This document shows, piece by piece, positions 22,773-31,830 of a stretch of 52,106 nt of DNA. How positions within the stretch are numbered: the stretch's first letter is position 1; the number at the start of each line of letters is the position of its first letter. The position numbers were made by a program, and so were the translations under genes. The DNA comes from Mesostigma viride (taxonomy: Eukaryota > Streptophyta > Mesostigmatophyceae > Mesostigmatales > Mesostigmataceae), in assembly GCA_009746045.1 (NCBI GenBank), contig RPFO01000246.1:3170718-3222823 (forward strand), written 5' to 3'. A model generated the notes under the pieces. That model searched no databases and was not told the DNA's origin. It was given only the letters and a program-made list of their open reading frames with translations.

Positions 22773-23728
22773 CTACTCATCAAAACGCCTCCTCCGCTTG
22801 GGGGGAGGGGGCTTGCCCACAGGGTCGGGCGTGTGCGCCTTGACAATCTTCTTCCATCGCGTCTTGTCCAGCATGGCAGTCCAAAGACGGGAGAGAGAGT
22901 GGATGCGGTGCTCAAACTGGCCTGGGACCACTAGGTCGTCCAGCAACATGTGGATGTAGTTCGTGACAGGTTTCCCTACCCTTTTGGGAATGCCCTCGGG
23001 GCCAGGCCAGGTCAGAATGTGGCGCCCTGGCTGGCCAAGCCGCTGGGGGCCGTCCAGACCAAGGGCGGTGTCGACCTGGCTGGTGCGAGCAAGGTGTCCT
23101 ACAAATGCTATCCTACGCTGCCTAATCTCGTCCGAAATACGAGGCATGCCATGATACATTTGAAGACTCTGATGACGGACGCTCAGAAAACCCTACGGTT
23201 TAATTAAGGACCTGTCGGAGCATCCTGTAAACCGTGCCGTCTAGCCTAGCTGCCAGTTTGGGTGGGATTGTCCACGCCTCGGCGCCATACGTGAGCACCG
23301 TGAGGACGAGGACCTTGAAGAGCATGCGCTTGCGGTGCTCGCCCAGGCCCTTCGAGCGCCAGTAGGTCTTGAGCGAACGGAGCTTGGCCCAGGCAAGGCC
23401 GATGCGGGTGTCCACATCGTCGGCAGTGTCAGGAAGCCAACTCCCCAACAGCTTGAAGCGGTCGCGGAACGGGACCTCCGTCCCGTCGAGCAGGCGCGGC
23501 AGCGGTGGTGTACTGGAGGCCCCAATCACCATCGCCTCAGTTTTGACACTAATCTCCAACCCCACCGCCCGCGCCTCCAGGCCCAGACAGTCCAGCCAGG
23601 TCTGAATGTGCTCGGGGCTCTCGATGAGGGTGGTGTCATCCGCATAAATCAGGTCGGCAAGGCAGTAACCAGGTCTAACCCCGCCGTGCTCTTTCACGTT
23701 AAGGATGTCCAAGCCTGGCTCGAACCCC
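22773..23728 (-). pseudogene. LINE ORF2, reverse transcriptase C-terminal half
   Basis: Encodes the catalytic YADD motif (LADLIYADDTTLIES near 23.64 kb), then GLEISVKTEAMVIG, FKLLGSWLP, and a thumb-like LTYGAEAWTIPPKLAARLDG. After a break come RISDEIRQRRIAFVGHLAR, GRHILTWPGP and a basic tail KPPPPKRRRRFDE before the stop at 22773. The YGAEAW and RRxxFxGHLxR blocks are typical of non-LTR (LINE) ORF2 proteins. A six-base difference from the copy at 35.9 kb introduces a stop near 23203. The upstream half lies at 27051-27255, separated by a piggyBac insertion. The endonuclease domain is absent. Confidence 0.85.
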
Positions 23729-23732
23729 TTAA
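23729..23732. repeat. piggyBac target-site duplication TTAA (left)
   Basis: TTAA directly abuts the element's CCCTTGGATGGTG terminus. The matching copy is at 27047-27050. piggyBac transposases insert at TTAA and duplicate it. Confidence 0.93.
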
Positions 23733-23747
23733 CCCTTGGATGGTGTC

Positions 23748-23777
23748 CAACTCGCGCCTAAAAATAGGCTTGAGTTG
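23748..23777. repeat. Element 1 left terminal palindrome
   Basis: Arms CAACTCGCGCCTA and TAGGCTTGAGTTG pair over 11 of 13 positions around an AAAA loop, 15 bases from the left end. Confidence 0.85.
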
Positions 23778-24096
23778 CACCTTGCATGGTTAAGTCCACA
23801 AACCAACCTAAAAACAATTTAGTGTCCATACTGGGACCAAAGCACACACATATAGGGACTTACTTGGGGGTCATGTCATTGGTCATGTTGCAATGTCCTA
23901 CGGGTGCTAAATATAGCACCACCCTCAGGGGGGTGCGCGAGTGCGAGAAAAACACACATGTATATTGCATTATTACACCTGAAAACAATTCCGTTGCTCC
24001 CAATATTTTAAAGGCAGTTGCTTGGGTATCCAGGCATGGCTTCTTCACACTGACATGATGGGTTGTCCCAAGGACCCAGATGCACGGTCTAAAAAT

Positions 24097-24125
24097 AACT
24101 CGCGCCTAAAAATAGGTGCCAGTTT
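24097..24125. repeat. Element 1 left subterminal palindrome
   Basis: AACTCGCGCCTA, an AAAA loop, then TAGGTGCCAGTTT. The left arm is identical to the terminal palindrome; the right arm has diverged, so the stem is imperfect. The flanks (TCTAAAAATAA before, TTGGTGAC-like after) align with element 2 at 49.21 kb. Confidence 0.75.
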
Positions 24126-24341
24126 GGCTGGTGACATTTGCTAGCATTACAAGGCAGGGAACTCACTCGCTAGCATAATAAAACATCAACCATGGTGAAA
24201 CATGGATGGTCTCATCTATTCCAGCCTATAAACAACTGGGTAGGCTATAAAACATTCAAAAACCATCCCGGCATGGTGGTACACGGGCGCGCCCCGGGCG
24301 CGGTAAGGCCAAAGGCCATGTCAACACTAATGCTTGCATTC

Positions 24342-26742
24342 TCAAGGGGTGGCTCGCGCCTGCCCCTTCTTCTTGATGTAGGTACGCCTCAGCCTGCCCA
24401 CCGCCGGCGTGCTTGGGCCTGCCTCAGCACGGGTGACCACGCCGTCGCGCGCAGCCCACTCCTTGCCGAGACGGCCGCGCTGGGTGAGGCCGAGTGTGGC
24501 GCGCTGGCCGATGTGACCCGTGTCGAGGCCCTCCACCTCCTCCTCATGCCACACGCGGAAGCAGTCATACTCGCCCTTGTTGCACAGGGCTATGTCGCAC
24601 TCCCTGCACCAGAACACCGTGCGCTTCCTGTTGCCCGCTGCGGTGCACACGGCGCACTGCGCTTGATTGGTGAAGGGGATGTATTCCACTTTGTGCAAGC
24701 CGCTCCTGCGGCCAGCCTTCCCTGCACCCACCGGCAGCACTGCCGCCAGCTCGTTGATGCGCACCCGGGTGCCAGCGCCCCACTTGTTGTGGATGAGCTC
24801 CTTTGCCAGCAACTTGAGGAAGCCGGCGTGGGTCAGCGCGACCTGGCCCTCCTGCTCCGCGATCATGACGTGCAGGAGGTAAGCGTTGGTGGCTGTGTGT
24901 GCCATGTGACCCGTGAACAGGCGGTGCCACCAGATCTTGGTAACGAACGCCTTCTGAATGTCGTACTCGGCGCAGAGCTGGTCGTTTTTGTCGGTGGCGT
25001 GCATGCAGTCCCAGTAGTCGGTGATGCTGCTGGGCGCTGGCACCGTCACGCGCTCGGACGTGCGACCGCCATGGCGGCTGACCTGGACCTCGGTCAGGCC
25101 CACTACCCTTGGACAGGGTCCAGACTTGCTTCTTGTCCATCCAGCACGTGAGGACGAGGCCCTCCTTGTTCACCGCCCAGGCGTAGTCGCCCTGCTTGGC
25201 CGCCTTGCCCTTGGGCATGAGCGCGCGCACCTCCTCGAATGGGAGGTCCTTGCGGTTGGTCATGATGGTGCCCACCACCTGGTGGCCCATTGCTGCGCAC
25301 TCCTCTACCGCGGCGCGGGAGGTGTACCAGCGATCCATCGCCCACTTGGTCTTGTGGGGCCACTTGGCCACCATGCGCTTGACGACCTCGAACGTGTGGT
25401 TGGCCTGGGGCAGCTTGTCATATGTCTCGACGTGATACAAGTAGCCGGTTGGCCAATCGTTGTCCCCGAACTGCTTGATGTGGAACTCCTCCGGCTTGTT
25501 GGGGTTGAAGACTGTGATGGGAGACAGCCGGTGGCGGGTGGGGATGGAGCGCTCATCCAGCGAAGCACGCTGCCCTGGCTTGACATACTTCTTGTACGTC
25601 TCGTTCAGGTGGCGCTCCAGCCAGTCGCACTGCCACAGCCGGTGCTCACGTGTCTGCTTGTCCGTGGGGCGCTCGGAGGTTGGCGCCAGGTGAAGGAAGC
25701 GCGTGATTTGGTCAAAGCGGTATTTGGACATGTGCCTTTGCAGCATGGGTGGCTCAGCCCCCCCGATTGGCTCTGATGAGAAATAGTCTGCCCGGGACGG
25801 CAGCTTGAGCAGGGACATGGTAAAGATGATGCCAATGAACTTGCCCAGCTCGTTCAAGGTCAGATCCTTCCAATCCCTTGAGCCACCCTTGCCCGCCTCC
25901 TTGAGTGCAGCGTAGAGGTTGGTCTGCTGCACAATGCGCTCCAGGACATCCCGCTGCGTCCAGAACAGCCTGAACAGCTGCTCAGGGTCGTTCTTCTCGA
26001 GCTGCTCCTCGCTGAGGTTCTGGGGTTTGGCTTTGCCCTCCAATCGCGCAGGCGGTGTAAGAGAGGGAAAAGAAGCGAGATTGGGCTTCCCGACACCGAA
26101 AGTCCACTCGTTGCCACCCCTCGAGCCCTGCCCAGTCGTGTCGTCCTCCTCGCCATCACTGTCATCTGCCTGCACCGGAATTTCCAGCAGCGGCTCCTCC
26201 TCGGCCTCGCCCTCCGACTCGTCATCGACATGTGCTCGAGCAGCACGGCCCCTTTTCTTGGCCGGCTGCCTGGCCGGAGCCTTCCTCGCCTTGCCCTTGC
26301 CCTTGCCCTTGCGTTTTTTGACAGGCGAGAATGCAATATCCTCGCTAGAGGCCGACTCCGAGCTGGTAGGTGCAGATGCGCCATCGTCGCCTGCGCTAGG
26401 TGCCTGGCCGACGTCGGCACTTTTCTCACTGCCATTGGCAGAAATGTTGCCCTCCTTGTCGCTAACCTGCTTCTCAACATCCGTAGGGGCCGTGACAACC
26501 CTAAAGTCGAAAATCTGCGCCTTTGTTAGGTCGTATTTCTTTGTGTCACCTGTGAACAGGCACTTTGCCCTCGTCCCGCACCTCGCCACTGACACTACTT
26601 CCCCCGAAATCCTCTCATTTTCATGGTCGGCTCCGAATTTCTCGATAGCCCACTCTAGCCCGAATAATTTCGGAGGCACTGACACCTTGATACCCCTTTT
26701 TAGCCTAAAATCTGACATACTGCCACTAGGAACGTCCGCCAT
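24342..26742 (-). CDS. piggyBac transposase (DDE_Tnp_1_7), one frameshift
   Basis: Starts at ATG 26742-26740 and encodes about 800 residues in two frames that switch near 25105-25107, right after WTLSKG. Order: a short N-terminal segment, a basic NLS-like KKRKGKGKGKARK (142-154), an acidic stretch (about 173-201), then the catalytic core. The core has SLDERSIPTRHRLSPITVFN (first Asp about 396), WAMDRWYTS (Asp about 470) and WMDKKQVWTLSKG (Asp about 536). After the shift come ITDYWDCMHATDKNDQ and WWHRLFTGHMAHTATNAYLL, the usual fourth-Asp and C-terminal blocks. A Cys/His-rich zinc-binding domain (CAVC, WCRECDIALC, then CFRVWH) follows, as in other piggyBac proteins. Apart from the single frameshift it looks intact. 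The shift could be a sequencing error or one inactivating deletion. Confidence 0.92.
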
Positions 26743-26980
26743 GGTCTACCGCCGCAATCGCCGTCTTCATCGTCCTTCCACGTTTTTGTCAATTTTTGAG
26801 GCGCGCGGACAGCTGTCAACCAGGGTACCCCCCTGTACTGTAACCGTTAATTAGTCCCTGCAGACTTGGTCTAAACATAGTGATGTCCGGTATCAGGGCG
26901 TAGAGCACATCTAGCTCTAGCAGCAGACCTAAAAATATCACAGAAATGTCTACTGGCATTCGCGCCGCGCCGCTTCCCAT

Positions 26981-27004
26981 CTCGCGCCTATTTGTAGGCG
27001 CGAG
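26981..27004. repeat. Element 1 right palindrome, inner copy
   Basis: A perfect 10-bp stem (CTCGCGCCTA and TAGGCGCGAG) around the loop TTTG. Confidence 0.95.
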
Positions 27005-27009
27005 TTGAA

Positions 27010-27033
27010 CTCGCGCCTACAAATAGGCGCGAG
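27010..27033. repeat. Element 1 right palindrome, outer copy
   Basis: The same perfect 10-bp stem (CTCGCGCCTA and TAGGCGCGAG) around the loop CAAA, the complement of the inner copy's loop. It ends 13 bases from the element's right end. Confidence 0.95.
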
Positions 27034-27046
27034 CACCATTTAAGGG

Positions 27047-27050
27047 TTAA
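27047..27050. repeat. piggyBac target-site duplication TTAA (right)
   Basis: TTAA follows the terminal CCATTTAAGGG and duplicates 23729-23732. Confidence 0.93.
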
Positions 27051-27255
27051 GAGCAGTAAAGCGCGCACGTGGCCGCGGCGCATGACGTGATCCACGACAA
27101 TAATGAACAGGTATGGGGACAGGACACAACCTTGCCACACCCCGTGGTGAAGGGGGAATGGTGGGGTGGTGCCTTCCGCAGTGCGCACTAGTAACTGCCT
27201 GTGAGCCCTCATACAGTCGGCGAATGGCAGCAATAAACACAGCAATCAACACACT
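27051..27255 (-). pseudogene. LINE ORF2, reverse transcriptase N-terminal part
   Basis: Reads RTAEGTTPPFPLHHGVWQGC, VLSPYLFIIVVDHVMRR, the conserved block before the YADD motif in LINE reverse transcriptases (G-QGC-LSP-LF). It is the upstream part of the ORF2 continued at 22773-23728; the piggyBac element separates them. A frame change near 27.07 kb shows additional decay. The ORF2 match stops near 27255, so the LINE was already 5'-truncated or its 5' part is unrecognisable. Confidence 0.8.
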
Positions 27256-27829
27256 AAAGGCACGTGTAATAAGCCTGCACCAGGGTGTGACACCTGGTCT
27301 GGCATAATAATCAGCGTCGCATTGAAGTCCTGCAAATCCCGTTTTCCAGCTCCAGCTCCAACTCTAGATAGCTAGCGGGCAGGTACGCAGCGTACCTGCC
27401 TCCGAGGTTCAAGTTCACGGTCGGTCACCGAATGACTGTGTCACTTATGGATCTGAACTTGACAACGTAGCCGGGTGTACTGCCGTAGCAATGCTGACAT
27501 TCGCTGGCGTAAAACTCACGCAGACGCGGGTGAACAGCCGCAACAATTCAGCATGCCGACATCCGTCACCAAGCAAGTGAGTACCGCCGTAGCAATACTG
27601 ACCTTTGCTGGTGTAGCTCACGCCGCCCGGCGCAAGTGAACTACCGATCAGCAATTCTGACATCCGCCGGCGCACCTCACGCAGACATTGTCGAAACCCG
27701 GCCCCGGTCGCAACTCCCCATGGAGCTTGCGAGCTAACCTACTGACAGTTTCCGACTGCCAGTACCCAACTCTACTGAGTGTGCGGACGACATAGCTCAC
27801 ATTCGTGATCGACAAGGGGCATATGGTTT
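27256..27829. other. Unassigned region with ~90-bp imperfect direct repeats
   Basis: Between 27.47 and 27.70 kb three imperfect units share CCGTAGCAATGCTGACATTC, GCTGGCGTA and CTCACGC. Nothing else is recognisable in the interval. Confidence 0.4.
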
Positions 27830-28450
27830 TCTGAATACATTATGGGCTACAAACTGTAGGTCACTGGGGGAATATAAACTGCCACCTACTCTGGGTGCTC
27901 AAGGTGTACCTGCACCACCATGATGTATCATACCGGCAAAAGAGGCATGGCATGGGGTAGTGGAAGATTTAAAATTAAAATTAAATTCTAACATGCCTCC
28001 GTGGGCAGAGACCCCCTTTCTCCTTCATGCCAGAGGCATGCCACAGCAGCAATCGGACACGATAGACCATCCTGCAAGTTGAATTGAATTGAATTGGAAC
28101 ATAACTCCGTTGGGCTCCAGTATATGTATAGCACATATCCCTGAGAAGGGGCATATGGCTTTTAACTAATACACTAGAGTGGGCTACTTCCTGCAAGGGT
28201 AGGGTGTATAAACTACCCTGCTGTGGGTGCACAAAGTGCACCTGCACACCACTATGACTATCCTAGCACCTACATGCAAAAGGCGCTGGCATAGGGGGGG
28301 AAGATCAGCATGGCTATACAAAGGCGAGCTATATTAATAGGGCTTCTCAGCAGAGAGTATAACTCCCTGCATGGGCACAGCATAACTAAATAAAGCTAGG
28401 CATCATCTGGGGTGTGGCACATCAGAGAGCACACATGTACATGACTAAAT
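27830..28450 (-). repeat. Cluster of reverse LINE 3' ends (families 1-3)
   Basis: Three pieces lie in the same reverse orientation. 27830-27960 has a family-3 UTR (TACATTATGGGCTAC, GGTGTACCTGCACCACCATG). 27970-28080 has a family-2 type hairpin (TAACATGCCTCCGTGGG) fused to the family-1 block (GCAGAGACCCCCTTTCTCCT, CATGCCAGAGGCATGCCACA). 28085-28345 is a complete family-3 UTR beginning GAACATAACTCCGTTGGG. The middle one is a chimera of two families. Confidence 0.6.
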
Positions 28451-28561
28451 AATGCTAATGCATCAGCTGGTATAGTGCCTGTATACTTAGTAGGCGTACA
28501 TGAACAAGGCCACGGTGCATGGCTAGGCCTGACAATTCTACACTACTACTGCTGTATTCCC

Positions 28562-29135
28562 CTAAGCTGGGGCGTCTGGAGTCGCGGGGGCCGCGGGGCC
28601 AGGTCGCGTGCCAGGGCTTGTGGCCGACGTAGATGCCTGCCCCCTTCCAGTACACCGGCTTCCCCGCCGTGGTCTGCCGGAGCTGTCCAGAGGTAGGTCG
28701 GCCATAGCTCCCGTCGCCGTTGTTGCTGCGCCAGGATCAAGTCCGGTCGTCCAGGGTGAAGTGAGTCTTCTTGAGCCGCTTGCGGCGTCTGAGAAAAGAA
28801 ATCTTGTCCGCGCCATGGGTTCAACCCGAGGCTCAAAGGTGAGAAGAAGCGGCCCGGGCGCCCCTGCCTTACCCCGCGAGCGGGGAAGGCCGGTTGGGCG
28901 ACCAGCGCATGATCTCACCAATGAAGAAGGCCCATGCGATCAAGGATTTCTCTCTGCATGAAACGCCTGTGCAAGCGTCACGGAATTCTCACCTTCCACC
29001 AGGTCGAAGTTCTTGACGATGACGTTGAGGCTGCACTTGGCGAGCTCGGCCTCCTCGCGCAGGTTGAGCATCTGCTGCTGTAGCTAGCTGTGCTGCGACG
29101 GCGGAGGTGGTGGAGGTGCAGGTGTGTTGCTAGCC
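28562..29135 (-). pseudogene. LINE ORF1-like remnant, type B
   Basis: Minus-strand match to the ORF1 at 37.2-38.6 kb. It includes an RRM-start block (LREEAELAKCSLNVIVKNFD near 29.03 kb), the PALPRERG-like linker, a DLTLDDRT/QQQRRRELWPTYL block, VYWKGAGIY, and the end near TPDAPA with TAG at 28562. The downstream sequence GGGAATACAGCAGTAGTAGT matches the tail after the 37-38 kb copy. Frameshifts are present. It is truncated where it abuts the plus-strand type A copy at about 29.14 kb. Confidence 0.65.
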
Positions 29136-29159
29136 GAAGTGCGAGAAGAGCATGTCCGC

Positions 29160-30407
29160 CCGAGATAGTGCATTACTATACGCACGGGAACACAATTAAG
29201 CTCCGTGGGCCCGATGGGCCCATCCCCGCCGACAAGGTGGAGTGGTTCCTCGCCCTGCCAGAATCATTCAACCATGCATCGCCTCGCCATCCTCTTCAGC
29301 TTCTACAAGCTCACCGGCACGTGACCTCGACGCTCGGCTCGATCCGCAACCCATGCAGCCCGGCCTGCGCAGCCGGCCGGCCGCAGCCACACTGGCTGCC
29401 TCCCTCTGCAAGGATGACCTCCGACTGAGCAGTGCTGGAGGAGCACGTGCATGACCTGGCCGCTGGCCGAGAAGATGACATGGATGACTACAGCGCTCAA
29501 CACGGTGGAGGCCAAGGTCTCCAATACGGAAACCAAGCTAGTCGCAGCCAAGCTACAACCTCAGCTCACGGCGCTGCAGACCACGGCGCAGGCTGATCCG
29601 CGGCACATGCATGCTGCATGCACGATTGAGTTCCTCTCCCGCCTCAACCAGGTGGAGGTTAGGTGCGGCGTGCTCATGAATTAAGAAGCTTGAAGCCATC
29701 ACTGCCCATGCACACCGAGGCCCTGGCCACGCATGCAGACCTTCCCAAAGATAGCGGAGCTAGCAGACGGCCACCATCGCATCCCAGCCACGGCCCGGCC
29801 GGCAGGATGCTGGCGACCTCCCGCCGCTCTCCTATGCGGACCTGCTGCGGTCATGCAGCGACCGCCTCAACCACTGACGCCATCGCCTCGAAGCTCCAGG
29901 AGCTGGAGGACCACCGCCAGCCCGAACAACGGGAGGCCACCGACAACGCTCGCCGCAAGTGCCCGAGTGGTGCTGCGTCGTTTCCCCCAGAAGCCAGGTG
30001 AGACGTCAACCGGCACCCTTGCCGACGAGCTCAAGGACCAGCTTCTCACCCTCATGGGCCTGCATGGTAGGTGAGGTAGAACTGCGCGGGTGCCACCGCC
30101 TTCCCCACTCACGGGACAAGGCGGCTCCCCCACCAGTCACTGCATGCTCACCTTCCCCTCCCCTGATCGAGGACCGACAAGCGCGGCGGTTCCTTTCGAT
30201 CTCGTCGCAAGAGGTTGCACGACCTCACCGGCCTGGACGCTGGACGACGACCTGACCCCCGCTCAGCAGCAGCAGCGACGCGACCTGTGGCCGAAATACC
30301 TCGATCCACCACAATTAAGCAGGACCCCCAGAAGCCCGGCCAAGGTGTACTGGAGGGGCGGGGACCTGATGATTAACCACAAGATGTGGACGCCCCCTGC
30401 GGGCTAG
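29160..30407 (+). pseudogene. LINE ORF1-like remnant, copy B
   Basis: The best-preserved type A ORF1 in the window, but with several frame changes. The blocks are a helical segment (ALNTVEAKVSNTETKLVAAK near 29.49 kb), SRLNQVEVRCGVLMN near 29.64 kb, VVLRRFPQKPGETSTGTLAD near 29.97 kb and LTFPSPDRGP near 30.15 kb. The C-terminal domain WTLDDDLTPAQQQQRRDLWP, VYWRGGDLMINHKMWTPPAG ends at TAG 30405-30407. Coiled coil, RRM-like core and C-terminal domain in this order resemble L1 ORF1p. A 3' UTR of about 380 bases and a TTAA-rich tail follow directly; no ORF2 is present. Confidence 0.7.
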
Positions 30408-30796
30408 AATAGCTTGTATATAACAGCCCTAGCTTAATTGTATCCATTGGTAGTCACTGCCGCCATGGCAGCCACCGTGGATGCCTAGAATGTTTGCCTA
30501 TAGCTGCGCCACCATATACCTGGTCACGTGCACCGCTAACACACGGTACACAACCAGCCATAGCCTCAGCCTAGCCCTTGTACAGCCATGCTACGTCCTG
30601 GCTATGATCAGTTTACTTGCCCTGACGCTACTTGTTACTGATGATACTGCTCACATGGGTCTTATTGCCCACAGCGCTTGCCGGATCGTCTATGGCGTGT
30701 CCGATTGCCGCTGCGCGGCATGCCTCTGGCATGAAGGAGAAAGGGGGTCTCTGCCCTTTCTTCTTGTTAATTAATTAATTAATTAATTAAACTCGT
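30408..30796 (+). repeat. Family-1 3' UTR of copy B with TTAATTAA tail
   Basis: Same block order as 7304-7733 (GTCACTGCCGCCATGGCAGC; CACGTGCACCGCTAACACAC; GGGTCTTATTGCCCACAG; GGGGGTCTCTGCCCTTTCTT). The copy lacks its terminal hairpin and runs straight into a TTAA tract shared with the reverse copy that follows. Confidence 0.65.
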
Positions 30797-31335
30797 GCTC
30801 CCGTTGGGGAGTCACGGAGCACCGAAGTGCTTTTAATCCCTGTGTGTGCACTACAGGAGAAAGGGCAGAGACCCCCAGTCTCCTTCATGCCAAAGGCATG
30901 CCACAGCTGCAATCGGGCGCGGCTAGCTAAAAGGACAGGCTAACGATCCGGCAAACTGTGGGTGCAATAAGACCCATGTGAGCATATCATAGCAAGGAGC
31001 GTGGGCAAGTAATCTGAACATAGCCAGGGCGTAGCATGGCTGTACTAGGACTAGGCTAAGGCTATGGCTGGTTGTGTACCGTGCGTTGGCGGCACGTGAC
31101 TAGGTGTGTTGGCACAGCTAGGCAACATTCTAGGCATGGCTGCCTTAGCGGCAGTGACGCCAATGGTTACAAGCTAGGGCTATTGCTACTCTAGCCCGCT
31201 GTGGGCGTCCACATCTTGTGGTTGATCATCAGGTCCCCGCCCCTCCAGTACACCTTGGGCTTCTGGGGGTCCTGCTTATGGCGGAGGTATTCCGGCCACA
31301 GGTCGCGTCGCTGCTGTTGCTGATCGGGGGCTTCT
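30776..31335 (-). pseudogene. 5'-truncated ORF1-only LINE, copy C
   Basis: Reverse-oriented element. Its terminal hairpin (CTCCCGTTGGGGAGTCACGG) and tail abut copy B at 30.79 kb; the 3' UTR runs to 31190. The ORF1 C-terminal end (QQQRRDLWPEYLRHKQDPQK, VYWRGGDLMINHK, TAG 31193-31191) occupies 31191-31335. Copies B and C therefore lie tail to tail. Confidence 0.7.
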
Positions 31336-31339
31336 TCTT

Positions 31340-31431
31340 GTTGCATGTGCACATGCAGGGATTAAAAGCACTTGGGTGCGCCGTGACTCCCCAACGGTCC
31401 GAGCACGAGTTTAATTAATTAATTAATTAAC
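31340..31431 (+). repeat. Family-1 LINE 3' end fragment
   Basis: GCACATGCAGGGATTAAAAG, GTGACTCCCCAACGG, GAGCACGAG and five TTAA units. It is a severely truncated plus-strand copy. Confidence 0.65.
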
Positions 31432-31469
31432 CAGCGCAGGCAGACCAGCATATCAATGGTGAGCTGCGG

Positions 31470-31830
31470 ATGTCGGCTGCCCGCCTTCCCCGCGCGCGGG
31501 GTAATGAAGGCTAGCTGGCCCGGCCCCCCTGCTCCTCACCTTTAAGTACATGGCGGACAAGCCGTGTTGTTTCTTAAAAACCGCAAGAAGCTCTCGAGGA
31601 CTCACTTCACGCTGGACGACGACCTGACCCTGGCCCAGCAACAACGGCGAGTCGGCGACGCGAGCTCTGGCCGACCTACCTCCAGCTCCGGCAAAGCACA
31701 GGGTGGAAACCGGCCGGGTATACTGGCGGGGGGACGTCATCCACGTCCACCACAAGCCCTGGCAGGCATCCCCTGCCACCCCAGTCTAGGGAATATAGCA
31801 GTAGTGTAGATTAGTAAGGCTTAGCCTACC
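31470..31830 (+). pseudogene. LINE ORF1 C-terminal fragment, type B
   Basis: The linker PARLPRARG, then LKNRKKLSRTHFTLDDDLTL, AQQQRR, and the end CCCCAGTCTAG (stop 31787-31789), followed by GGGAATATAGCAGTAGTGTA, match the type B ORF1 at 38.3-38.6 kb. Frameshifts are present and the 5' portion is missing. Confidence 0.65.

Larger units (their letters stand above)
23733..27046 (-). mobile_element. piggyBac transposon, 3.3 kb (element 1)
   Basis: A complete element bounded by TTAA. The left end begins CCCTTGGATGGTG and the right end, reverse-complemented, begins CCCTTAAATGGTG, so 11 of 13 terminal bases match. Palindromes with the stem CTCGCGCCTA lie just inside both ends. It carries one transposase gene on the minus strand (24342-26742). 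It sits inside a LINE reverse transcriptase gene: joining the flanks through one TTAA gives the reading FTALKGFEPGLDILNV. Its flanks are therefore older than the insertion. Subterminal sequences are shared with the element at 48.8-50.6 kb. Confidence 0.93.

Noticed and set aside
24192-25776. Long plus-strand frames (251-319 residues) opposite the transposase
   Set aside because: GC-rich antisense shadows of the piggyBac coding strand.
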